Origin: a virus
IMG/VR virus record: IMGVR_UViG_3300008267_000477
Span: 1-53,029 of that record
Strand: one strand, 5' to 3'
Length of the DNA stretch: 53,029 nucleotides
The notes beneath the pieces were generated by a model. That model ran no database searches. It saw nothing but the letters and a program-made list of their open reading frames with translations, and had not been told where the DNA came from. A program made the position numbers and the translations under genes. Shown piece after piece: positions 19,936 through 28,388 of the stretch (position 1 is its first letter; each line of letters starts with the position of its first letter).

Positions 19936-21756
19936 ATGGCAAAAATTGACAGAACCGGTATAGCATTCGGTCAAGTAATTGAATCGCAACACGTATTGAA
20001 TATCGTTGACGCTCTTGACGGTACAGCTGCAACTGAATTGGTTGTTAGTGGTACTCTTAGTTTGAGTGGTTCTGTTTATCTTAATACGGCTTCTTTAAAC
20101 CAAAGTGCAGTATCAGCTGTACTAACTTTAGATACAGCATCCGGACAAATTAGCTTTACATCTTCTGCTGAGTTTGGTGTTTTAGGCGTTCCGACGGACA
20201 CTAACTATACTGATGGATTTTTTGATACCTTCACATCTACTACAAAAATATCAGATGCAATTGATGAAATTAGCGAAGCATTCTTAGATTTAGCACCACC
20301 CAAAGCTCCAGTATTAACTAACTCAGTACTGACTAGAACTAACCCAGCAATCTTTTCTGGAAGATTAGCAGGTGGATTAAACTCTGCAGACTGGTATGTT
20401 GGAACAAGTGCGTACAGTACAATCACAACTTTAACAGATTTAACAAACGCAACTCTTACTTCCATTGGGTTTAGAGCTGGAAAGAATTCTAACATAACCG
20501 CAAGTTTAGAAGGTGGCGTGACTGCTAGTAGGTCAATAGGATCTAGTGCTTATTCCATTATTGGAGTTCGAGATCTAGCTAGTGGTAATGGTACAGTTGG
20601 AGCCCTTACATTAGCTAATGTTAGCAAATACAACACATTCTGGGCGCAGGTTACTGCTTCTATTAATGCAGTACTCACGGCAACTGGATCTACCAGATAT
20701 ACGGTAGCGGCCGATAATGGTGCTGGGACGAGTAATGCATTTCAGTTGTTTTACGTAGGTGCAGATCCTTCTACAGACTTTCCAAATCAAACAGTAACAA
20801 CTCCTACTTCTCAGACTAGTTCGGTATCGTTAAAGTATTTGAGTGGAATACCGTACATTAATACTGCTACCTTTGCAATTGCATTTACCGGTAGTAATCT
20901 ATTCAACCCGGTATACAATACTGATCAAATATCCTTTTCATCTACTTATTTTTCAACTCTCAATACTGGAAGTAATTCTCCCCAGTCTAGCGATACATTG
21001 AGGTTAGATGTAACAAGGACGCTACTGGCAAATCAATCTTCTGGAATAACTAATCCAGACGCTCTTATTACTGCGACCAAACCTGGAAAGACAAACGCAA
21101 CAAGCACATTCACGCTAGCGACTCGTAGAGTTAATTCGTGGGGTACAGTTGATACGCAAGGCAACTCTCAAATCGCATTTTTCCTAGACGAAGACTACAG
21201 AATGTCCGACTTGCAGGACTCAAGTTTGACTTGGTTAGAGTCTAGCGCTCTAACTAATGGTAATCTTCAAGTAATGAATGGTAGGTTGATTGTTGGAGAG
21301 TATGGAGACTATCCTGCACTAACACAAGGTGGATCTGCTGGCGGATATGCAAACTATTTCAGAAGATCTGACCCTGCTTCAGATAACCGTCAGAATGGAT
21401 CCATAACACTTACTCGAGTTGCAAACGCCTTTGGTGCTTCAAGTCCAATAGCTGCATGGGGTAGTGGTGCTGGAGAACTTGAAATGGCTTTAGTATTGTC
21501 GAGTGATATTACGGGTCCAAGTTCAGCCAATGCTATCTACGATTTAGGTAGAGCTGTTGGTAGCGACTCTGGAGCTATTAAGGGTATTAGAAACACAATA
21601 ACAACAAACAACACTACAACTTACGCTGTAACTTGGGCACTACCTTCTGGTATTACTACTGGATTAGCTGCTTCAACTCATGTTGTATTGTGGGTTAGGT
21701 ATAACAACTGTGAGTCTGCCGACTACTTAACACAAATTAGCTTAATTTATTCATAA
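19936..21756 (+). CDS. Phage fibre/adhesin structural protein
   Basis: A 606-residue protein dominated by Ser, Thr, Ala, Asn and Gly, with short beta repeats (TLSLSGSVYLNTASLNQSAV) typical of trimeric tail fibres. The N-terminus, MAKIDRTGIAFGQVIESQHV, would be the attachment part. The C-terminal third has a compact segment FRRSDPASDNRQNGSITLTR that could be a receptor-binding tip. It is followed by another fibre gene 9 nt downstream, so the two are probably parts of one fibre or form two fibre types. No catalytic motif is seen. Receptor unknown. Confidence 0.75.
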   Translation: MAKIDRTGIAFGQVIESQHVLNIVDALDGTAATELVVSGTLSLSGSVYLNTASLNQSAVSAVLTLDTASGQISFTSSAEFGVLGVPTDTNYTDGFFDTFTSTTKISDAIDEISEAFLDLAPPKAPVLTNSVLTRTNPAIFSGRLAGGLNSADWYVGTSAYSTITTLTDLTNATLTSIGFRAGKNSNITASLEGGVTASRSIGSSAYSIIGVRDLASGNGTVGALTLANVSKYNTFWAQVTASINAVLTATGSTRYTVAADNGAGTSNAFQLFYVGADPSTDFPNQTVTTPTSQTSSVSLKYLSGIPYINTATFAIAFTGSNLFNPVYNTDQISFSSTYFSTLNTGSNSPQSSDTLRLDVTRTLLANQSSGITNPDALITATKPGKTNATSTFTLATRRVNSWGTVDTQGNSQIAFFLDEDYRMSDLQDSSLTWLESSALTNGNLQVMNGRLIVGEYGDYPALTQGGSAGGYANYFRRSDPASDNRQNGSITLTRVANAFGASSPIAAWGSGAGELEMALVLSSDITGPSSANAIYDLGRAVGSDSGAIKGIRNTITTNNTTTYAVTWALPSGITTGLAASTHVVLWVRYNNCESADYLTQISLIYS

Positions 21757-21765
21757 AACTAAATC

Positions 21766-24700
21766 ATGGCAATAAACAAGACAGACCTATCGTATAAGAA
21801 ACTTATTAACAAAGAGTTTACCGAAGATAGTCGTGAATTTTTTCAAGAGTCGACAGTTTCTACTTTTGATATAAACTCCCAAGAGGTTTATACTAGCATT
21901 ATCACATCTAATACTGCTAGCATGGTTACAGATGGAATAGCTAAGCAATTCACTCAGTTTATACTTACGCCCGATCCTACCTACCCAACAAACGCTTGGT
22001 ATTTTATTTCTGGTTCAGGATTTACACCGGGGGTTGGTACGTATGTAGGGAATACGGATAAGATTCAAAGAAATTTTATCAGCGATAAGTATGGTGCAAA
22101 TTACGAGATAAGATTATTTGATAATGCTGGTTCTCAGATATTCAAGACAGATGCTATTAACTGGTATTTCGATTACAAAACTGGAATACTTCACGTAGCC
22201 GATCCGGGTGCCTACTCGACGCCATACAAAGTATCCGTACTGCAGTATAGTGGTGTTAACCTTAGTGGATCTTTGGCATCTATAAGTTCTTCGATTGGAA
22301 TCTTGACAGGGTCATTAACAGCTTTATCTTCTTCTGTATCCTCAGGAGCTGGTAGTAAGTGGACTGGTAGTAATCCAATATCGAGGCAGAGTGACGTAGT
22401 GATTACTGGATCTCTCACTATCACCAATGATTTGACTGTTATAGGTTCAGCATCAATCACCTTTATTTCACAGTCAACACTTAATATAGGTACAAACATA
22501 GTAAATGTAAGTACATTCTCTCCGTCTGTAAGATTTGGCGGTCTAACAGTCGCTGACTCTGGATCATCACCTGCGACTTCTGGATCATTCTTATATGATT
22601 CTCAGCAAGATGAGTTTATATTTGTACATAAAGGTGCTTCGGCAACAGTAACCTCTTCTGTGTTTTTGTTAGGTCCTGAGACGTATAACAGTGTTGGTAG
22701 TGAAACTTATTTGACTCAAAATCGTATTCCAAAAGGAGTTGGTAATGAACATCTGAATGACAGTAGTATTTCAGATAACGGAAGTGTTGTATCCATTAAC
22801 AGTAGTACTGAGGTTACAGGTTCATTAAATGTTACTCAAGGAGTAACTGGTTCGTTGTTTGGAACTTCTTCGTGGGCAGTATCTGCTTCTCGAGCTGTTA
22901 CTGCAGCTAGTGCTGTGTCGGCATCATTCGCACCTAACTTTAGCAATACCAATCTAACCTTTTCGGGTAATCGGAATCACAACACGAACAAATTCAATGT
23001 TGAAATTAAAACATCTGCAACTGGATTTGATCAGTTTGATGGATACTTCGTCTTGCAGCCTAGTAGCTCTAGGTATGGCGTAAACAACGCTGGTTATATT
23101 CAGTTTGTAGGAATTACTCCTGGATCTCCTTATATGCAACTTGGCACCTCATTTGCCGCTGTTTTGTTTGATCAAAATGATAATTTGAATTTTCCTATAA
23201 CTCCAAACACTGGGTCAATTAAAATTCAAACCGGAAGGGTAAAAATAACAGGATCACTCAATGTTAGTAATGGAATTACTGGTTCATTATTTGGAACAGC
23301 TTCTCACGTCAACCTAGCAGCAGGTCCGTCCATTACGATAAACAAAGTTGGTAATACTTTTGAAATAAGTGGATCATCAACAGCCGTTGCTGCTGGTGCT
23401 GATAAGCAAATACAATTTAATAGCGCTAGCGCTTTTGCTGGTACAGCTTCTTTTGTGTTTAATTATCAATCTCAAAGTTTACAGGTAGGATTTAATAACG
23501 TGGCTTCTGGAGTCTATTCAACAGTAATAGCAGGAGGTAATAGTCGGGCAAAGGGACCAGGTGATCTTGCTCATGGTACTGGAGTTGTAGCTTGGAGTGA
23601 TAGAGATAATCCAGGCAATGAGGAAGGAGCTCATGCTCAAGGTGGTTTCACACTAGCTGTAGGTAATTATGCTCACGCAGAAGGTTGGTATACTACCGCT
23701 TCGTTTCAATCAGCTCACTCAGAAGGAGAGCAAACCCTTGCTGGTGGTCAGGGATCTCATGCTGAGGGTAATACTACAACTGCTTTGGGTGATTATTCTC
23801 ACACCGAAGGACTTCTAACCAGAACAGATGTTGGAACTAGTGCATGTCACGCTGAAGGTTATCTTAGTACAGCTTCCGCAGACTACTCTCATGCTGAGGG
23901 CGGATATTCACTTGGAGTTCAATCTTTTAAAGGAGGTCACACTACTGCAGCAGGTTCTCACGCCGAAGGCTTAGTAACTCAGACTGCTGGTTTGGGATCT
24001 CATGCTGAAGGAGAAAACACTTTAGCATCAGCCCGAGCATCTCACGCGGAAGGTTATTTTACTACTGCTTCTAGCGGTGGTACCCATGCTCATGTTGAAG
24101 GAAATAATACAATTGCAATCTCACCATACCAGCACGTGCAAGGTACCTTTAATATAGGAATATCTGGAAGCGGTGCATTTATTCACGGAAATGGTACTTC
24201 TACTGCAGCTAGACGGAATCTAATATATGCCTCCGGCTCTCAGATGCAAGTCACAGGTTCGTTAGTCATATCGGGATCTATTACTGGTTCAGCTAGAGTG
24301 ATTAACAATCTTACCGCGTCATATGCAATGACGGCATCATACTACGCTGGAACTGTTCAAGATTTTGGATCAGAACCAATCTCAGTAGTAGCTGCTACGA
24401 CAGTTGGACTTTCTGCAGTATATAGTAACGGCTCATCGGGTATTGGTGCTTCATTATCTGGTTCATCAAACGGCCTTTTGCCTACTATCGATGGTATAAC
24501 ACTTACTACTGCAGACAATGTCTTAATAAAAGATCAAACACCTGCATTGCAGAATGGGGTATACGATGTTGTGAGTGTTGGTTCGGGGGCGACTCGTTGG
24601 ATATTATCAAGATCACTAGCTGCTAATGAGACAGCAGAGTTTGATCCTCAAATTGTCATACCTGCTCAAGGAACTACTCAAGCTGGTTTAATTTATGCAC

Positions 24701-25452
24701 AAACGACAGATAATCCAACCATCGGAACTAGTCAAATAGTTTATACTCCAACAACAACAAACCAGAACGTAACTCAAGTAACAACTGGAACTCAAGCACT
24801 TTACCAAATTCCATGGTGGACTGGTACTACAAGACAATTGTCAAGAGGAGTTTCTAATTTAACTTTTGATAGTGCTAATAACGCATTTAGGTTGTCTGGA
24901 AGTTTGTTAGTTTCTGGTAGTACTGCACAGAATGCAACACTAAGAGCTGGAACTGTATCGCTTTTAGGGAATGTAGCTTTGTCTGGTAGTACTCACACTA
25001 TTACTGGTGCTACTACTGTTAACGGAGCTACAACAATGTTTGCATCAGCTTCTACCGTCACTATTTCGGGTAGCACTGTTGTGGTACAAAGAGAGCGTAT
25101 AAGAAACACAACACTCACAACTACAAACGCTACTCGTACAGATGCACTAACCTTCATTATGGCTCCAGATGATTGTAGTACGTTTGAGATCTATGTAACT
25201 GCAAATAGCGGTTCTAGCACTGATCATACCGCTCTAGGTGGTAGGTTGTTTGCAGTTGCAAAATACAATTTATCTGCTGCAGCTCCCTCAATAATGGGTG
25301 TAGAGTCAAGCAGCTACGATGATGGTTTCTGGCTTGGTCTTCCACCAAAGTTCGGATTCCGCGCAATAAACCTCTCCACAAACGTAGCTTTCTGGGTATC
25401 TGGATCAGCTAACGAAACTATAAGCTGGAATGTGGTATCTAAATGGGTGTAG
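21766..25452 (+). CDS. Large trimeric fibre with HAEG repeats
   Basis: A 1228-residue fibre protein. Residues ~600-800 hold many repeats of the form S/A-H-A/T/S-E-G at 14-17 residue intervals (GSHAEGNTTTALGDYSHTEG), like the head repeats of YadA-type trimeric adhesins. Around residue 920 is VLIKDQTPALQNGVYDV, a motif common in phage fibres. Several SGSLxVTxGVTGSLFGTAS-type segments occur before and after the repeats, and the C-terminus (STFEIYVTANSGSSTDHTA) looks like a small beta domain, possibly the tip. It probably adheres to host surface structures. Repeats like these often vary between strains. Confidence 0.82.
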   Translation: MAINKTDLSYKKLINKEFTEDSREFFQESTVSTFDINSQEVYTSIITSNTASMVTDGIAKQFTQFILTPDPTYPTNAWYFISGSGFTPGVGTYVGNTDKIQRNFISDKYGANYEIRLFDNAGSQIFKTDAINWYFDYKTGILHVADPGAYSTPYKVSVLQYSGVNLSGSLASISSSIGILTGSLTALSSSVSSGAGSKWTGSNPISRQSDVVITGSLTITNDLTVIGSASITFISQSTLNIGTNIVNVSTFSPSVRFGGLTVADSGSSPATSGSFLYDSQQDEFIFVHKGASATVTSSVFLLGPETYNSVGSETYLTQNRIPKGVGNEHLNDSSISDNGSVVSINSSTEVTGSLNVTQGVTGSLFGTSSWAVSASRAVTAASAVSASFAPNFSNTNLTFSGNRNHNTNKFNVEIKTSATGFDQFDGYFVLQPSSSRYGVNNAGYIQFVGITPGSPYMQLGTSFAAVLFDQNDNLNFPITPNTGSIKIQTGRVKITGSLNVSNGITGSLFGTASHVNLAAGPSITINKVGNTFEISGSSTAVAAGADKQIQFNSASAFAGTASFVFNYQSQSLQVGFNNVASGVYSTVIAGGNSRAKGPGDLAHGTGVVAWSDRDNPGNEEGAHAQGGFTLAVGNYAHAEGWYTTASFQSAHSEGEQTLAGGQGSHAEGNTTTALGDYSHTEGLLTRTDVGTSACHAEGYLSTASADYSHAEGGYSLGVQSFKGGHTTAAGSHAEGLVTQTAGLGSHAEGENTLASARASHAEGYFTTASSGGTHAHVEGNNTIAISPYQHVQGTFNIGISGSGAFIHGNGTSTAARRNLIYASGSQMQVTGSLVISGSITGSARVINNLTASYAMTASYYAGTVQDFGSEPISVVAATTVGLSAVYSNGSSGIGASLSGSSNGLLPTIDGITLTTADNVLIKDQTPALQNGVYDVVSVGSGATRWILSRSLAANETAEFDPQIVIPAQGTTQAGLIYAQTTDNPTIGTSQIVYTPTTTNQNVTQVTTGTQALYQIPWWTGTTRQLSRGVSNLTFDSANNAFRLSGSLLVSGSTAQNATLRAGTVSLLGNVALSGSTHTITGATTVNGATTMFASASTVTISGSTVVVQRERIRNTTLTTTNATRTDALTFIMAPDDCSTFEIYVTANSGSSTDHTALGGRLFAVAKYNLSAAAPSIMGVESSSYDDGFWLGLPPKFGFRAINLSTNVAFWVSGSANETISWNVVSKWV

Positions 25453-25489
25453 TATTTTGTAGTTAGGGTTTTATTTTGTATATTAGGTT

Positions 25490-26014
25490 ATGATTACAAC
25501 AGAAGCACAAGTATTATTCAGTCCGTGGGACATAGAAGAACGCGTTTTAGATATCGCTGAGAATCTTAACTTTATTTACGAAGACAATGCCGATGATGTG
25601 TTGTTTTGTCCAATCCTCCAAGGTGCAGTTCCTTTCTTTGCTGATATTTGCAAAGGAATAACATTTGCCCCAGCTGTAGATTACATTGGTATTTCGTCTT
25701 ACGAAGGACACACTCAAAAGGAGTTTAATGTCTATAAGATGCCGAATGCAAAGTTAGCTGAAGGTAAAATTGTATGGCTCTTTGATGATATCGCTGATAG
25801 TGGAAAGACATTAGAATTTCTAAAAGGAATCTTAATGCAGTATGGAGCAAAGGAAGTACACACATGCACTCTTCTCAAAAAGAAATCCTGCCCTATTGAA
25901 ATTGATTATCATGGTTTTGAAGTAGAGGATGATCAGTGGGTGTGGGGTTATGGAATGGATTTAGATAATTCAGTAGGTCGAACAGAATCAGCCATCTTCA
26001 GTGTTACCAAATAA
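25490..26014 (+). CDS. Hypoxanthine-type phosphoribosyltransferase
   Basis: A 174-residue type I phosphoribosyltransferase. The PRPP-binding loop is VWLFDDIADSGKTL; YIGISSYEG is the mobile loop region, and WVWGYGMDLDN fits the purine-contacting C-terminal part of hypoxanthine/guanine PRTases. It would transfer phosphoribose from PRPP to a purine base, salvaging nucleotides for phage replication. Size matches the family. It is placed after the fibre genes, away from other metabolism genes. A divergent member with another substrate cannot be excluded. Confidence 0.82.
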   Translation: MITTEAQVLFSPWDIEERVLDIAENLNFIYEDNADDVLFCPILQGAVPFFADICKGITFAPAVDYIGISSYEGHTQKEFNVYKMPNAKLAEGKIVWLFDDIADSGKTLEFLKGILMQYGAKEVHTCTLLKKKSCPIEIDYHGFEVEDDQWVWGYGMDLDNSVGRTESAIFSVTK

Positions 26015-26021
26015 CAGACGC

Positions 26022-26354
26022 ATGTTAATCTTACTAGGACTTTCCTTATTTGTTGTAGCTCAATCTACGGCATGGTTTCAAGTGAATGGTCAGTTTTTTT
26101 CAGAGTGGTGTAAAACTCACCCTTTCACCATGTCGCTGCTAGGCGTACCTATAGGTCTCGCATTTATGTATGGTACAAATTACCTCTACTTGGGAATGAA
26201 TGGTAAGGTTTGGCCAGCCCGTGTATTAACATTTGCAGTAGGGATAGTTGTCTTTATTGCTTGTACAAATTGGTTTCTTGGTGAAAGTTTAACCTGGAAA
26301 ACAGTTATTAGTTTAGTTCTCACTTTTGTTATTATTTTAATTCAAACACTATGA
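26022..26354 (+). CDS. Four-span membrane protein, SMR/DMT-like
   Basis: A 110-residue protein with four hydrophobic segments: MLILLGLSLFVVAQSTAW, FTMSLLGVPIGLAFMYGTNY, RVLTFAVGIVVFIACTNWFL and TVISLVLTFVIILIQTL. FLGESLTWKTVISLVLTFV resembles the last helix of small drug/metabolite transporters. ATG 26022 lies 7 nt after the previous stop; an in-frame GTG 21 nt upstream would overlap that gene. A transporter role is inference. Confidence 0.65.
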   Translation: MLILLGLSLFVVAQSTAWFQVNGQFFSEWCKTHPFTMSLLGVPIGLAFMYGTNYLYLGMNGKVWPARVLTFAVGIVVFIACTNWFLGESLTWKTVISLVLTFVIILIQTL

Positions 26355-26545
26355 CAGTTTCTTTTTACATGGAGATAGACGATCTCTATCAACTCGATTC
26401 TTATTTAGAAAACTACGATGAGGAAGAAGAAAATCCTACCTTGTATTATTCAAATACACCTTCATCACCTACAACACTACTTGTAACGATTGACTTCTAT
26501 CAGTTTAATGAACTTATCGATTTAGAATTACTACAATTATTTTGA
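26351..26545 (+). CDS. Small acidic hypothetical protein
   Basis: A 64-residue acidic protein (MTVSFYMEIDDLYQLDSYLE, then NYDEEEENPTLYYSNTPSSP). It overlaps the membrane-protein stop by 4 nt (ATGA) and ends 34 nt before the tmRNA gene. Its C-terminus is hydrophobic (LIDLELLQLF). No family recognised. Confidence 0.6.
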   Translation: MTVSFYMEIDDLYQLDSYLENYDEEEENPTLYYSNTPSSPTTLLVTIDFYQFNELIDLELLQLF

Positions 26546-26579
26546 TTTATCCTAAAAAAGGGGTATACTTATCTTATAT

Positions 26580-26977
26580 GGGGTCGACGTTGGATTTGAC
26601 AGATGACCGTAGTTCTTTGAGATGATGCAGGCAGGGTTAGATTGGAAATCCTTAATTACCTATCAAGCGATAAACGCAAACAAATACAACTCTGAGGATA
26701 TGATGAGTATCCCAACTTCAATCACTCGTGTGGCTGAAGAGGCTGAACTGCTATTGGCAGCTTAACCGCTGAGTCGCACTTACTCAGAATAAAAAAATGT
26801 GCACGCTGTGAGCACACCGGCTGGCTCCCTAAATCCGAGTCGGGAACCATTGGTTGTAGGTTGACGATGGAGAAGAACCAACCAACTAGTTGTTAGTTAG
26901 AAAACTAAATAAGCCTGTGAATGAGTCCTTAGTATTAGTCGTTATGGACGAGGGTTCGAACCCCTCCGACTCCACCA
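26580..26977 (+). ncRNA. ssrA: tmRNA (ssrA) with a 29-residue tag
   Basis: A one-piece transfer-messenger RNA. The 5' end GGGGTCG pairs with CGACTCC before the encoded 3' ACCA, with one G-U pair, and the T-arm reads GAGGGTTCGAACCCCTC. The tag ORF runs from GCA 26676 to TAA 26763-26765; its resume context is TAAAC-GCA-AAC. The tag begins ANKYNSEDMM and ends EEAELLLAA, so it finishes in the LAA degron signal. At 29 residues it is much longer than the usual ~10. tmRNA rescues stalled ribosomes and tags unfinished proteins for proteolysis. It needs SmpB, which is not encoded here, so the host protein would be used. Confidence 0.93.
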
Positions 26978-27012
26978 TATCTCTCAATGCTGCGAAGCAT
27001 ATCTTGTGTGTT

Positions 27013-27045
27013 AAGGAAGGCTGGGAAACCGGCCTTTCCTTTTGC
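27013..27045 (+). terminator. Terminator after tmRNA
   Basis: AAGGAAGGC pairs with GCCTTTCCTT with one bulged base, followed by TTTTGC. It lies 36 nt after the tmRNA 3' end. Confidence 0.75.
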
Positions 27046-27057
27046 TAGTTGCTGAGA

Positions 27058-27065
27058 TATTTATA
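27058..27065 (+). promoter_or_regulatory. Late-promoter-like TATTTATA
   Basis: GATATTTATATG, between the tmRNA terminator and the gene at 27175. The stretch 27066-27174 is very AT-rich; it also carries the degenerate promoter P9 and a short ORF that ends within it. Confidence 0.4.
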
Positions 27066-27114
27066 TGAAAGTACATTTTCTTACTGAAAATTATTTTAAA
27101 AAAATATCATCAAA

Positions 27115-27155
27115 CTGTTGACTTTCTGGATTTTTTTCGTGATATTAAAAAAATA
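27115..27155 (+). promoter_or_regulatory. Degenerate early/middle promoter P9
   Basis: CTGTTGA at 27115-27121, then GATATTAAAA starting at 27141, exactly 20 nt after TTG as in the other copies. The second half has diverged strongly, so activity is uncertain. The next start is ATG 27175. Confidence 0.4.
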
Positions 27156-27174
27156 AACAATTAAATTTTTATTT

Positions 27175-27471
27175 ATGATTTTTATCAGTATTTTATTTGT
27201 TGTTAGTTTTACTTTAAATGTTATCTTAGCATTGAAATTAAAAAAGAGTAATGCTAATAAAGAAGAGTTAGATGTAAAGCTCAAAGTTGTAACCGACTAC
27301 GCGGATGGTGTTGTCAAGGAAAAACTAGAATCTACTAAGGCTACCCTCGAGGCTATAGCTGAAGTTAAGATTGAAGATTCTATTGAAGTTTCGGCTGAAA
27401 AGGTTGTTGAGATTTCTAAGAAGCCAAGAAAACCAAGACGTAAGAAAAAACCAAATACACCTAAGGATTAA
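27175..27471 (+). CDS. Membrane-anchored Lys-rich protein
   Basis: A 98-residue protein with a single N-terminal transmembrane segment (MIFISILFVVSFTLNVILAL, residues 1-20), then a charged coiled coil (NANKEELDVKLKVVTDYADG) and a C-terminus made of Lys/Arg/Pro (EISKKPRKPRRKKKPNTPKD). It could tether a negatively charged partner such as DNA to the membrane; this is inference. Its stop overlaps the next start (TAATG). Confidence 0.68.
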   Translation: MIFISILFVVSFTLNVILALKLKKSNANKEELDVKLKVVTDYADGVVKEKLESTKATLEAIAEVKIEDSIEVSAEKVVEISKKPRKPRRKKKPNTPKD

Positions 27472-27890
27472 TGAATTGCTTTAAAAGATTAGTTGATTCT
27501 AACTTTTTAGCAAACGCTAAGAATGAGCTTCTTGCCGCCCAACGAGTACTAAAGGCGGAAGAAGCTCTTCCCTTTGATGCTACGCTAATCTTTAACCGAG
27601 ACGACGCAAAGTATGTTTATGATTGCTATATAGAGGATTACGCACTACTATTTGAAGTTGAGCAATCTGAAGAAGAATTACTTAAAGATGCGATCTACTA
27701 CATTCAAGAAGATCACATATTATTTATTTACAGCAAAACAAAGAAACTTGTTGATGAAGCCATTCTTTACAGCTACAACGTAAATGGCGACATTCCTCTC
27801 TACAGAGGAAGGCATAAAGTTAATAGACAAGTCGTATTTACAGCACTTATAGATGTGCGAATCCCCTTTTCACCCTCATCTCCCAACTAG
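27471..27890 (+). CDS. Hypothetical protein
   Basis: A 139-residue protein of unknown function, acidic in the middle (YDCYIEDYALLFEVEQSEEE) and ending in SRHKVNRQ-like basic and beta-prone residues (RGRHKVNRQVVFTALIDVRI). It is coupled to the upstream membrane protein (TAATG). No motif recognised. Confidence 0.65.
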   Translation: MNCFKRLVDSNFLANAKNELLAAQRVLKAEEALPFDATLIFNRDDAKYVYDCYIEDYALLFEVEQSEEELLKDAIYYIQEDHILFIYSKTKKLVDEAILYSYNVNGDIPLYRGRHKVNRQVVFTALIDVRIPFSPSSPN

Positions 27891-27928
27891 GTTGCTTATT
27901 TAATATATTTTGCATATAGTTACTGTAT

Positions 27929-28387
27929 ATGAGTAATAAAGCAAAAACATCACCCGGAAGAAAGTCACAAGAGACTCATTCTATAGAATGTAAGTTTTGT
28001 GGTTTAGAAAAGCAAGCAGCAATAGCTACAACAGCATATACATGCTGGCAGTGTGTTATTGAGCAATACTGGCATCCAGAAGATGCCCCTAAGAAAAAGT
28101 CTGTAGGGTATCCAAAGGGCTGGAGATTTATGAAGGAGTTTGTGCATGAGAACGGTACAGTATACCACAAAGGTGAAGAGCAACCGGACTTGAAAGGAAC
28201 ATTACAGCCAACTCCATTATCGATAAAAGAACCTAAAGCTAAAAAGAGTAAAGTACAGAAAGCACAAGAGAAGCAAGAAGCTTTGGCAAGATACAGTAAA
28301 CTCAAAAAAGATCTAGTTAAGGAAGTGAGAGTTACTTATCGTAAAAAGATAGAGACAGAATTAAAAAAGTTACAGAAATTAATCTAA
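27929..28387 (+). CDS. Zinc-ribbon-like basic protein
   Basis: A 152-residue protein with two CxxC knuckles, ECKFCGLEKQ and YTCWQCVIEQ, 18 residues apart, forming a likely zinc ribbon in the first 45 residues. A WRFMKEFVHENGTVYHKGEE segment follows, then a long Lys-rich helical C-terminus (KAKKSKVQKAQEKQEALARY). Such proteins bind nucleic acid or RNA polymerase. It is encoded directly before the HD protein and late sigma genes, so a transcription-related role is possible but not shown. Confidence 0.7.
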   Translation: MSNKAKTSPGRKSQETHSIECKFCGLEKQAAIATTAYTCWQCVIEQYWHPEDAPKKKSVGYPKGWRFMKEFVHENGTVYHKGEEQPDLKGTLQPTPLSIKEPKAKKSKVQKAQEKQEALARYSKLKKDLVKEVRVTYRKKIETELKKLQKLI

Positions 28388-28388
28388 T

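Noticed and set aside
26580-26977. A tRNA gene instead of tmRNA
   Set aside because: The T-arm and ACCA end would suit a tRNA, but the 5' partner of the acceptor stem is almost 400 nt upstream and a tag reading frame lies between.
27065-27121. An 18-residue ORF starting at the ATG within TATTTATATG
   Set aside because: It ends inside the degenerate promoter P9 and lies in a very AT-rich stretch; too short and too unsupported to call.
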